Source: an uncultured Ruminococcus sp. (GTDB lineage: Bacteria; Bacillota; Clostridia; Oscillospirales; Ruminococcaceae). From it: a stretch of 29,207 nucleotides of DNA. The stretch covers positions 1-29,207 of the forward strand of contig CAMHBN010000001.1 in NCBI GenBank assembly GCA_946183385.1, given 5' to 3'. Below are positions 16,140 to 22,475 of the stretch, one piece after another. Numbering within the stretch: the stretch's first letter is position 1; every line of letters begins with the position of its first letter. The notes beneath the pieces are model-generated. The model ran no database searches and was not told the origin of the DNA. It was given only the letters and a program-made list of their open reading frames with translations. A program made the translations under genes and the position numbers.

Positions 16140-16736
16140 TCATTCTGTGGGCTTCAGCGGCTGTGTGAACAGCCCGTGCTCGGTGCAGTACCACACAAGG
16201 CTGCCCGAGCGGTATCGCGGGAGTATCAGCTGCAAGTCCCACTCGGGGTACTGCTTATAGACGGCGGCGGAGCTGTCGGAGAGGTATGCCGCGAAGGAGA
16301 TATAGTGCTCCTTCTTCATCTCGTGGTCGGAGGATATCAGCCATTCTCCGCCTATGTCCTCTACGCGGAGCATATCCGCTCCCTCGGCTTTTTTCGGTTC
16401 GAGTGCGGCGAGCTTGTTCCCGCAGCAGCCCACGGCGGCGTCGGAGGTCGAGGTAATGATGTTGCCGCAGTCCTTGCAGACGTAAAATCTGAGCTTTTTC
16501 ATATTTCCCTTCTCGCTTTCGTTTTTATTCATACTGCCTGTCAGCAGCGTATTTATATCCGTGCCGAGGACGTCGGCGAGCTCCGACAGCAGCGATATGT
16601 CGGGAGCTCCGTTCCCGCACTCCCACTTCGAGACTGCCTTGCCGCTCACGCCGAGCCTGTCAGCGAGCTGATTCTGCGTGAGTCCTGCGTCTGTTCTAAG
16701 CTGACGTATCAGCGCACCTGTTTTTATCTGGTCCAT
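16140..16736 (-). CDS. XRE-family HTH regulator fused to a desulfoferrodoxin-like metal domain
   Basis: A 198-aa protein. Residues 6-65 are a Cro/C1-type helix-turn-helix (LTQNQLADRLGVSGKAVSKW). Residues 84-106 carry C-x2-C (87, 90) and CC (104, 105), as in the desulforedoxin iron centre. The remainder resembles the superoxide reductase domain: H-x5-H (His138, His144) followed by C-x2-H (Cys184, His187) in WYCTEHG, with the spacing used by the catalytic iron. The first histidine ligand found in true superoxide reductases is not visible, so the site may sense rather than reduce. A redox- or iron-responsive regulator is the inference. The start at 16736 was chosen because GAGGTG is correctly spaced; an ATG six codons upstream is not. 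Confidence 0.85.
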   Translation of the reverse strand: MDQIKTGALIRQLRTDAGLTQNQLADRLGVSGKAVSKWECGNGAPDISLLSELADVLGTDINTLLTGSMNKNESEKGNMKKLRFYVCKDCGNIITSTSDAAVGCCGNKLAALEPKKAEGADMLRVEDIGGEWLISSDHEMKKEHYISFAAYLSDSSAAVYKQYPEWDLQLILPRYRSGSLVWYCTEHGLFTQPLKPTE

Positions 16737-16806
16737 AGCTTTCACCTCTTGCATACATTGTAACCCCCCGCGCGTGAAAAGTCAATCCACGCTCCGTAGA
16801 CAGCAG

Positions 16807-16838
16807 AAAGGGCTGCGCAGGATATCCCGCGCAGCCCT
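16807..16838 (-). terminator. Hairpin after the 77-aa gene
   Basis: AGGGCTGCGC (16809-16818) pairs with GCGCAGCCCT (16829-16838). The minus-strand tail is only CTTTC, so termination would be modest. Confidence 0.6.
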
Positions 16839-16853
16839 TAGCCTTGGCTTATC

Positions 16854-17087
16854 TTATTCGCCCTTGCCTGTTATCTTGTCGATAATGCTGCTTATCTTGC
16901 CGCCGATGCCTTCTGTAGCGACCTTAGCCTTAACACCTTCGATGATGCTGTTTATCTGGTCGTCGGGAAGGTCAACGCCGAGGACGCCCTCAACAGCCTT
17001 GACAGGGTCATTCTTGAACTTTTCAGCGAAGTCCTTGTCGTTCTTTACCTTTTCTACGAGTTCTTCGATCTTTGCTTTGATATCCAT
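16854..17087 (-). CDS. Small acidic/basic helical protein of unknown function
   Basis: A 77-aa protein, MDIKAKIEELVEKVKND..., mostly charged helix. It is followed by FKNDPVKAVEGVLGVDLPDD and a Gly/Ile-rich tail ending GKGE. The LGVDLPDDQINSIIEGVKAK segment recalls small proteins common in gut Firmicutes, and faintly the helical leader peptides of nitrile-hydratase-type precursors. However, it has no Cys and few Ser or Thr to serve as a modified core, and no processing enzymes are nearby. It has its own promoter and terminator-like hairpin. It is likely a real, well-expressed small gene with no assigned function. Confidence 0.8.
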   Translation of the reverse strand: MDIKAKIEELVEKVKNDKDFAEKFKNDPVKAVEGVLGVDLPDDQINSIIEGVKAKVATEGIGGKISSIIDKITGKGE

Positions 17088-17122
17088 AGCGGAATACCTT
17101 CTTTCATAAATATTGTACCTAT

Positions 17123-17151
17123 ATCATATCACGTATCTGTTAAAAAATCAA
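17123..17151 (-). promoter_or_regulatory. Promoter of the 77-aa gene
   Basis: Minus-strand TTGATT (17146-17151), 17-bp spacer, TATGAT (17123-17128). Confidence 0.65.
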
Positions 17152-17156
17152 TAGTT

Positions 17157-17639
17157 TTACCGATTTTTTTCAAAAAGCAGAACGGGATAGCCCTCGTAGT
17201 AGGGCTTGACTATCTCGGGGTGGAGGTCGGCGTAGGCGAATATCTCGTCCGCAAGCCCTGCCTTTAGGAAGCCCACCAGCTCCGAGAGCGGGCGGCTGAA
17301 CATCTCGTCACATATCGAGGCTATGACTATGGCTCGCCTGCCGCCGACGTCCATTATCCTGTACGGCCATATACGGCAGTCGAAGGGCTTGTCGTCGCCG
17401 AGCATACAGCCGGTCTCGGTCAGTGCGGGACAGGTGAACAGCTCGTTCTCGTCGAGCTCCTTCACTCTGAAAATGTAGCCGCCGTCCTTGGTGACGAACT
17501 CAGTATCGGGCCTGGCGGAGCGTATGCGGCGGCAGAGCTCCTCCGTGAACACGGGAGTCTCCCACACGTCGTACCTGTTGAATATGCAGCACAGCCGACA
17601 TTCGGCGCAGCTTTTCGGGTCAAGAATCTTTTTCAGCAA
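17157..17639 (-). CDS. YkgJ-family cysteine-cluster protein
   Basis: A 160-aa protein with the family's CxxCxxCC motif (Cys11, 14, 17, 18) and a downstream TCPALTETGCMLGDD...PFDCRIWPYR block, which together form the predicted zinc or iron-sulfur ligand set. Family members are cytoplasmic and mostly uncharacterised. The start codon is TTG at 17637-17639, preceded by GGGAGGAG at good distance. No in-frame ATG fits better. No promoter was seen directly upstream; a TGTAGGG-family hairpin lies there. The gene ends just upstream of the promoter of the 77-aa gene. Confidence 0.85.
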   Translation of the reverse strand: MLKKILDPKSCAECRLCCIFNRYDVWETPVFTEELCRRIRSARPDTEFVTKDGGYIFRVKELDENELFTCPALTETGCMLGDDKPFDCRIWPYRIMDVGGRRAIVIASICDEMFSRPLSELVGFLKAGLADEIFAYADLHPEIVKPYYEGYPVLLFEKNR

Positions 17640-17721
17640 GGCTGTCTCCTCCCTCGTCGTTGATGAATCCCGCGACTATGCAGCGCGGGCGCTGTTTTAC
17701 CTCGGCGTCCTCGACGTCCCG

Positions 17722-17748
17722 CTGTAGGGGCGGATATTATCCGTCCGC
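17722..17748 (+). repeat. TGTAGGG hairpin family, unit 2
   Basis: TGTAGGGGCGGAT followed by an ATT loop and ATCCGTCCGC, in the gap between the YkgJ gene and the CPBP protease gene. Confidence 0.7.
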
Positions 17749-17789
17749 TCCCAATAATTCTACCACTTTGCGCCCTTTAAGTCAAGCAC

Positions 17790-17818
17790 TTGACAATGTG
17801 CGGCATATCGGTTAAAAT
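17790..17818 (+). promoter_or_regulatory. Promoter of the first CPBP protease gene
   Basis: TTGACA (17790-17795), 17-bp spacer, TAAAAT (17813-17818), 30 bp before the start codon. Confidence 0.75.
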
Positions 17819-17848
17819 TGAGATATACTCATTTCAAGGAGGCAAACT

Positions 17849-18808
17849 ATGCCCGAATTAAAACCGAAGATGTTCAGAGAGTCGGAGAAATCGTCCGTTT
17901 CCGAGAACATCGCTGTAAATATAATTTCATTCGTACTGATAATGGCGATAATACTCGTTGCCGAGGGACTGATACCGTGGATAGTGTCGAAGGACGCGAT
18001 AAACGAGCGTATCAACGAGCTCTCCGCGTCGGGAGGGAAGGTGACGTTCGCGGCTATCCGCGACATCTCCTCCGCCGTCACGCTCGAGACGAAGCCCTTC
18101 ATCATAATGCTCCTGTGCACAGGCTTCGGAACGCTCATCAGTATGTTCTACTGCCGCTTCGGCGAGGCGAGATCGCTGCGCTCGATGGGCGTCACCAAGC
18201 ATAAGGCGGGCATACACTACCTTGATGGTCTGCTCGTCGGAGCAGTGCTGATGAGCGCGATAACGCTCGGCTCGGTGCTCTTCCGCGTGAACAACATCTC
18301 GCTGTGCAAGAACATCAATTTCGGTATCATACTGCTGATAATGCTCGGCTTCTTCGTGCAGGGAATGAGCGAGGAATTCATCTTCCGCGGCTTCTTTATG
18401 AACACCCTCGGCGGACGTCATCACCCGTTCGTAGCCGTAGGCGTGAGCGCGGTTGCTTTCAGTCTTGCACACCTCCTCAACCCCGGCTTCGGCGTGCTCG
18501 TGTTCATCAACCTCACGATGTTCGGCGTATTCGCGGGACTGTATATGATAGCCTTCGACGATATATGGGGAGCCTGCGCTGTCCATTCCGTGTGGAATTT
18601 TTTGCAGGGCAGCTTCTACGGCATAAGCGTCAGCGGCTCGGGCGAGACGGAGTCCGTGTTCCGCACGACCGCCAACAGCACATCAAAGCTCCTCACGGGC
18701 GGAGCCTTCGGCATAGAGGGCAGCATATTCACGACCATCGCCCTTGCGGTCGGCATAGCCATAGTGTGGCTGAGACTGTGCAAAGTCTCGGCTCAGCAGG
18801 CAGAATAA
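17849..18808 (+). CDS. CPBP-family intramembrane metalloprotease
   Basis: A 319-aa membrane protein with about eight hydrophobic segments. The CPBP/Rce1-type active site is present: EEFIFR (Glu175, Glu176, Arg180), FSLAH (Phe204, His208) and HSVWN (His246, Asn250). Family members cleave prenylated or membrane peptides, and some protect against bacteriocins or process peptides; the substrate here is unknown. The start follows AAGGAGG. It is a single-gene transcript with its own promoter and a palindromic terminator. A second, only distantly similar CPBP gene lies at 23542-24579. Confidence 0.9.
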   Translation: MPELKPKMFRESEKSSVSENIAVNIISFVLIMAIILVAEGLIPWIVSKDAINERINELSASGGKVTFAAIRDISSAVTLETKPFIIMLLCTGFGTLISMFYCRFGEARSLRSMGVTKHKAGIHYLDGLLVGAVLMSAITLGSVLFRVNNISLCKNINFGIILLIMLGFFVQGMSEEFIFRGFFMNTLGGRHHPFVAVGVSAVAFSLAHLLNPGFGVLVFINLTMFGVFAGLYMIAFDDIWGACAVHSVWNFLQGSFYGISVSGSGETESVFRTTANSTSKLLTGGAFGIEGSIFTTIALAVGIAIVWLRLCKVSAQQAE

Positions 18809-18834
18809 AACCGCCCTTAAGGGCGGTTTTTATT
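18807..18834. terminator. Palindromic terminator shared by CPBP and RNase HI genes
   Basis: AAAACCGCCCTT and AAGGGCGGTTTT (18807-18830) are perfectly complementary, with further T on the plus strand. The RNase HI stop codon abuts it on the other strand. Confidence 0.8.
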
Positions 18835-19270
18835 TTGCGTGCAGATCGCGCTGCTCGACTGCAAGGCGGTCGCAGCGCTCGTTCTCGGGGTGACCCGCGT
18901 GCCCCTTCACCCAGTTGAACTCGACCTCATGCTTTTCCAGCAGCGGGAGCAGGCGCTCCCACAGGTCGACGTTGAGCGCGGGCTTCTTGTCGGACTTTAT
19001 CCAGCCCTTTTTCTTCCAGCCGTAGACCCAGCCCTTTGTTACGCTGTCCACGACGTATCTGCTGTCGGTCGTCAGCACGACCCTGCACGGCTCTTTCAGT
19101 GCCGAGAGCCCCTCTATCACGCCGAGCAGCTCCATGCGGTTATTGGTGGTCATAGCCTCGCCGCCCGAGAGCTCCTTTTCCCTGCCTGCGAAGCGCAGTA
19201 TCACGCCGTATCCTCCGGGACCGGGGTTGCCGCTGCACGCGCCGTCCGAAAACATCTCTACAGTTTTGAT
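18830..19270 (-). CDS. rnhA: Ribonuclease HI, apparent AUC start
   Basis: Cleaves the RNA strand of RNA-DNA hybrids in R-loops and primers. Counting from the internal ATG at 19255, the four acidic catalytic residues are Asp4 ([14 protein letters not shown]), Glu42 ([10 protein letters not shown]), Asp64 (TTDSRY) and Asp129 (ENERCDRLA). His119 lies in the flexible catalytic loop. RNase HI usually begins [17 protein letters not shown]. Here the matching N-terminus (KTVEMFSDG) is preceded by ATC at 19268-19270, placed 8 nt after a GGAGG (19279-19283). No ATG, GTG, TTG or CTG exists between an upstream in-frame stop and the ATG at 19255, which has no ribosome site. I therefore extend to ATC. The conservative alternative is 18830-19255 (141 aa). 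Confidence 0.85.
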   Translation of the reverse strand: MKTVEMFSDGACSGNPGPGGYGVILRFAGREKELSGGEAMTTNNRMELLGVIEGLSALKEPCRVVLTTDSRYVVDSVTKGWVYGWKKKGWIKSDKKPALNVDLWERLLPLLEKHEVEFNWVKGHAGHPENERCDRLAVEQRDLHAK

Positions 19271-19299
19271 GGTGTCCGCCTCCTTTTTGCTTTGGTATG

Positions 19300-19328
19300 A
19301 TTATAGCATATCTTTGCAAAGATGGCAA
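19300..19328 (-). promoter_or_regulatory. RNase HI promoter
   Basis: Minus-strand TTGCCA (19323-19328), 17-bp spacer, TATAAT (19300-19305). The transcript would begin near 19293, about 23 nt before the AUC. Confidence 0.7.
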
Positions 19329-19417
19329 GAGCTCTCTCATCGGAAAAAAGCTCCGGCTTCCCTGCGATTTTCACATAATAAGGCGCCGCACGGCGCATAT
19401 TTAGGGCATATTTCAGG

Positions 19418-19446
19418 TTGACATATTTTATTAAAAGTGGTATAAT
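19418..19446 (+). promoter_or_regulatory. Promoter of the YidC-fusion operon
   Basis: TTGACA (19418-19423), 17-bp spacer, TATAAT (19441-19446). Just downstream, TGTCA/TGACA (19453-19468) forms a small leader inverted repeat. Confidence 0.85.
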
Positions 19447-19499
19447 ATAAGTTGTCAGTTTTTTGACAGAAAAATAACAAACGAGGAAAAGGAGAAACT

Positions 19500-19778
19500 A
19501 TGGAAACTATAATCGCTCTTTCCGCAGTATCTGCGGTAATAACTAAACTCGCATACCTTGACCCGAGCTCCACAACGCTCATCATTCAGATAGTAGCAGG
19601 CGTAGTCATCACAGTCGGAACCGTTCTCGGCATCTACTGGAGAAAGATGAAGAACGCCGTCAAGAAAAAGAAGCCCGAGGACGACGTTCCCGCAGCGGAG
19701 ATGAAGGGCGCCGACGACGGCAAGGACGTCATCACGGCGGACGACCTCCTCGATGACGATGACGAGGACGACGAATAA
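19500..19778 (+). CDS. Small single-pass membrane protein with basic then acidic tail
   Basis: A 92-aa protein, not recognised. It has a short hydrophobic N-terminus (1-18), a clear transmembrane helix (about 26-47, LIIQIVAGVVITVGTVLGIYW), a basic stop-transfer segment (RKMKNAVKKKK) and a strongly acidic cytoplasmic tail ending DDLLDDDDEDDE. The gene begins after GGAG and ends 15 bp before the YidC-glycerophosphotransferase fusion, with one promoter for both. It is therefore a candidate partner or regulator of the fusion protein. A docking role for the acidic tail on the basic cytoplasmic parts of the insertase is speculation. Confidence 0.85.
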   Translation: METIIALSAVSAVITKLAYLDPSSTTLIIQIVAGVVITVGTVLGIYWRKMKNAVKKKKPEDDVPAAEMKGADDGKDVITADDLLDDDDEDDE

Positions 19779-19793
19779 TACGGGAGCGCGCTG

Positions 19794-21836
19794 ATGGTAG
19801 TAATAAGCTTTTTAGGCGATATCCTCGGCAAGGCGATGACGTTCATATTCAACATAGTCGGCGACTACGGACTCAGCATCATCATCTTCACGTTCCTGAC
19901 GAAGGTGCTGCTGTTCCCGCTGAATATGGTGACGCAGAAGAACTCGATAAATATGGTACGTCTGATGCCCGAGGAGAACGCGCTCAAGATAAAATACATC
20001 GACGACAAGGACAAGCTCGGCGAGGAGCAGCTCAAGCTGTACAAGAAGTACCACTATCACCCGCTGCTGAGCTCGGTGCCGCTGCTGATACAGATACCTC
20101 TCGTACTCGGACTCGTGTACGTAATGTATCACCCGCTGACGTTCATACTCCAGTTCAATGACGGTATCATCAGTCAGTTCAGGGACTGGCTCGCCGCATT
20201 TGCCGACGCGTCCAAGCTCAAGGAGAACTCCTACCAGCTTGAGATAGTCAGCCTCATCAAGGGAGCGCTCATCCCCGAGGGTCACGCCCTCCCCGATGCG
20301 CTTCTTGCGTCTGCCGAGAAGATAAAGGAACTCAATATGATGTTCTTCGGCATAGACCTCAGCAAGACGCCCTCGTTCAAGCACGACTATATACTGCTTC
20401 TGATACCGCTCCTGTCGGGAGTGAGCGCGTGGCTGATGTGCGTGATACAGAACAGGATAAACGTGCTTCAGGTGTCGCAGGGCAACCTTAACAAGATACT
20501 GACGACGCTGTTCATGATAGCGTTCTCGACCTACTTCGCATTCCTTGTACCCGCAGGCGTTGGTCTGTACTGGATATTCGGCAACCTCTTCGCTATCCCG
20601 TTCATGTACCTGTATAATATCCTTATGCCGCCGAAGAAGTACATCGACTACGAGTACCTCAAGAAGATGAACGAGCAGCGCATAGAAAAGGAAAAAATAC
20701 ACAAGAAGTACAGCGCCCGCGAGAAGGAGGACTACAAGAAGTTCTTCGCGGTGAAGGACATGAAGCTTATGTTCTACTCTGAGTCGAACGGCTTCTACAA
20801 GTACTTCAAGGGCACGATAGACTACATCTGCGAGCACTCCGACCTCGACATACACTATGTAACGAGCGACCCCGACGATAAGATCTTTCAGGACACCCGC
20901 CCGCAGATACACCCCTACTACATCGGCTCTGACAGACGTCTCGTGCCGCTGTTTATGAAGCTTGAGTGCGATATGGTCGTGATGACTATGCCCGACCTTG
21001 AAAAGTACCACATCAAGCGTTCGCGCGTGAAGAAGGACGTCGAGTACGTTTTCGCCAGCCACGGTATAGGCAGTCTTGCCACATTCCGAAAGGGTGCGCT
21101 CGACTGGTTCGATACGATACTTGTCCCGAGCGTTGACCAGTTCAACGAGATACGCGCCTCCGAGGACGTCTACAATACTCAGAAGAAGCGCCTCGTCGAG
21201 ACAGGCTACCCGCTTATGGACGATATGCTCGCGACCTACAACAGCTCCGAGCACGAGCCCAACAAGGTTCCGAAGATACTGATAGCTCCGTCGTGGCAGG
21301 CGGACAACATCATCGACCTGTGCATAGACGGACTCCTTGCCGAGCTCGGCAAGACAGACTACGAGATAATCCTCCGCCCGCATCCCCAGCAGGTGCGCCA
21401 CGAGCCCGAGAAGTTCGAGGAGCTCAAGGACAAGTTCAGGGACAACGGCAATATCACGGTACAGACCGATTTCTCCTCGAACAATCCTGTTATGGAATCG
21501 GATATACTCATCACTGACTGGAGCGATATCGCGTGGGAGTTCGCATTTGTAACGAAGCGTCCCGTGCTGTTCATCGACACGCCTATGAAGGTGATGAACA
21601 ACGAGTACGACAAGCTCGGAATGGAGCCGATGAATCTCACACTGAGGACGGAGGTCGGCGCTGTGGTGAAGCCCGACGAGCTTGAAAAGGCCAACGGTGT
21701 AATAGCGGATATGCTCGCAAAGCGAGAGGAATACGCAGAGAAGATACAGAAGGTCTACGAGGAGCACGTATACAACATCGGCAAGAGCGACAAGCTCAGC
21801 GGACGTTACATCATCAAACGACTTACAGGAAAGTAA
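19794..21836 (+). CDS. YidC/Oxa1-type insertase domain fused to CDP-glycerol glycerophosphotransferase
   Basis: A 680-aa two-domain protein. Residues 1-280 match Gram-positive YidC: GDYGLSIIIFTFLTKVLLFPL (first core helix), a charged cytoplasmic hairpin (48-88) ending KLYKKYHYHPL, then LLIQIPLVLGLVYV and two further helical hairpins to FGNLFAIPFMY. The groove arginine of typical YidC is Lys37 here, and there is no lipoprotein signal. After a charged linker (280-320), residues 322-680 match TagB/TagF glycerophosphotransferases: SHGIGSL (422-428), RPHP (528-531) and ITDWSDIAWEF (573-583), including the expected histidines and Asp/Ser. TagF-type enzymes transfer glycerol-phosphate or similar units from CDP donors to build teichoic polymers. 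Whether the insertase half still inserts proteins or only anchors the transferase is unknown. Confidence 0.93.
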   Translation: MVVISFLGDILGKAMTFIFNIVGDYGLSIIIFTFLTKVLLFPLNMVTQKNSINMVRLMPEENALKIKYIDDKDKLGEEQLKLYKKYHYHPLLSSVPLLIQIPLVLGLVYVMYHPLTFILQFNDGIISQFRDWLAAFADASKLKENSYQLEIVSLIKGALIPEGHALPDALLASAEKIKELNMMFFGIDLSKTPSFKHDYILLLIPLLSGVSAWLMCVIQNRINVLQVSQGNLNKILTTLFMIAFSTYFAFLVPAGVGLYWIFGNLFAIPFMYLYNILMPPKKYIDYEYLKKMNEQRIEKEKIHKKYSAREKEDYKKFFAVKDMKLMFYSESNGFYKYFKGTIDYICEHSDLDIHYVTSDPDDKIFQDTRPQIHPYYIGSDRRLVPLFMKLECDMVVMTMPDLEKYHIKRSRVKKDVEYVFASHGIGSLATFRKGALDWFDTILVPSVDQFNEIRASEDVYNTQKKRLVETGYPLMDDMLATYNSSEHEPNKVPKILIAPSWQADNIIDLCIDGLLAELGKTDYEIILRPHPQQVRHEPEKFEELKDKFRDNGNITVQTDFSSNNPVMESDILITDWSDIAWEFAFVTKRPVLFIDTPMKVMNNEYDKLGMEPMNLTLRTEVGAVVKPDELEKANGVIADMLAKREEYAEKIQKVYEEHVYNIGKSDKLSGRYIIKRLTGK

Positions 21837-21854
21837 AATACACTCTGACAGCAG

Positions 21855-21885
21855 AAAGCCGCCGTTATCAAAACGGCGGCTTTTT
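21855..21885 (+). terminator. Terminator of the YidC-fusion operon
   Basis: AAAGCCGCCGTT (21855-21866) pairs with AACGGCGGCTTT (21872-21883), followed by T residues. Confidence 0.85.
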
Positions 21886-21908
21886 GTATGTGCAGAACCG
21901 ATTCACTA

Positions 21909-21933
21909 TGTAGGGGCGGCGTACCGCCGCCCG
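21909..21933 (+). repeat. TGTAGGG hairpin family, unit 3
   Basis: TGTAGGGGCGGCG...CCGCCGCCCG. First of four units packed into the gap between two gene ends (21886-22113). Confidence 0.75.
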
Positions 21934-21963
21934 TGAACATAACGACAAATTACCTGAAGCGAA

Positions 21964-21990
21964 CTGTAGGGACGCGCATTGCGCGTCCGC
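21964..21990 (+). repeat. TGTAGGG hairpin family, unit 4
   Basis: CTGTAGGGACGCGCA with matching TGCGCGTCCGC. It forms an inverted pair with unit 5. Confidence 0.75.
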
Positions 21991-22007
21991 AACTTCTCAA
22001 TATACGC

Positions 22008-22035
22008 GCGGACGACCAGTGGTCGTCCCTACAAA
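22008..22035 (-). repeat. TGTAGGG hairpin family, unit 5
   Basis: GCGGACGACCA and TGGTCGTCCCTACA. It is the opposite orientation to unit 4, 17 bp away. Confidence 0.75.
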
Positions 22036-22092
22036 TCATCGCCGCAGGCGATACATACAATTCCGAATTCCGATTTCCTAATTCCGAATTAT

Positions 22093-22118
22093 ACGGGCGC
22101 ACAATGTGTGCCCCTACA
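22093..22118 (-). repeat. TGTAGGG hairpin family, unit 6, supplying the spoVAE stop
   Basis: GGGCGCACA/TGTGTGCCCCTACA. The TAG inside the conserved TGTAGGG end is the stop codon of spoVAE on the minus strand. Confidence 0.75.
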
Positions 22119-22473
22119 CCTTATCCCTCTGCCTGAACACGAGGGAAGCCGCCAGTCCCGCGAGGAGAGCCGCGGCAATGCCACCTGCGGCGGCGGTGAG
22201 CTCGCCCGTGAATACGCCCGCGAAGCCGTTCTCGTCAACGGCTTTTTTCATACCCTCGGCGAGGGCGTGTCCGAAGCCCGTCAGCGGCACGGACGCTCCC
22301 GCGCCCGCGAAATCGGCGAGCGGACGGTACAGCCCGAGCGCCGAGAGCACGACTCCCGCGACGACATAGCCCGTGAGAATGCGTGCGGGCGTGAGCTTGG
22401 TGAAGTCGATGAGAAGCTGTCCGACGGCGCAGATAGCTCCGCCGACGAGAAAAGCCTTGATAATTTCGGTCAT
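22114..22473 (-). CDS. spoVAE: Stage V sporulation protein AE
   Basis: A 119-aa membrane protein with three to four hydrophobic segments, matching the SpoVAE family in length and sequence (MTEIIKAFLVGGAICAVGQL, KLTPARILTGYVVAGV, GAGASVPLTGFGHALAEGM). In Bacillus the SpoVA proteins form the membrane channel that moves dipicolinic acid into the forespore and releases it on germination. The start was chosen at 22473, after AAGGAG and 2 bp past the spoVAD stop. A longer upstream reading has non-family sequence. The stop codon lies within a dispersed hairpin repeat. Confidence 0.92.
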   Translation of the reverse strand: MTEIIKAFLVGGAICAVGQLLIDFTKLTPARILTGYVVAGVVLSALGLYRPLADFAGAGASVPLTGFGHALAEGMKKAVDENGFAGVFTGELTAAAGGIAAALLAGLAASLVFRQRDKV

Positions 22474-22475
22474 AG

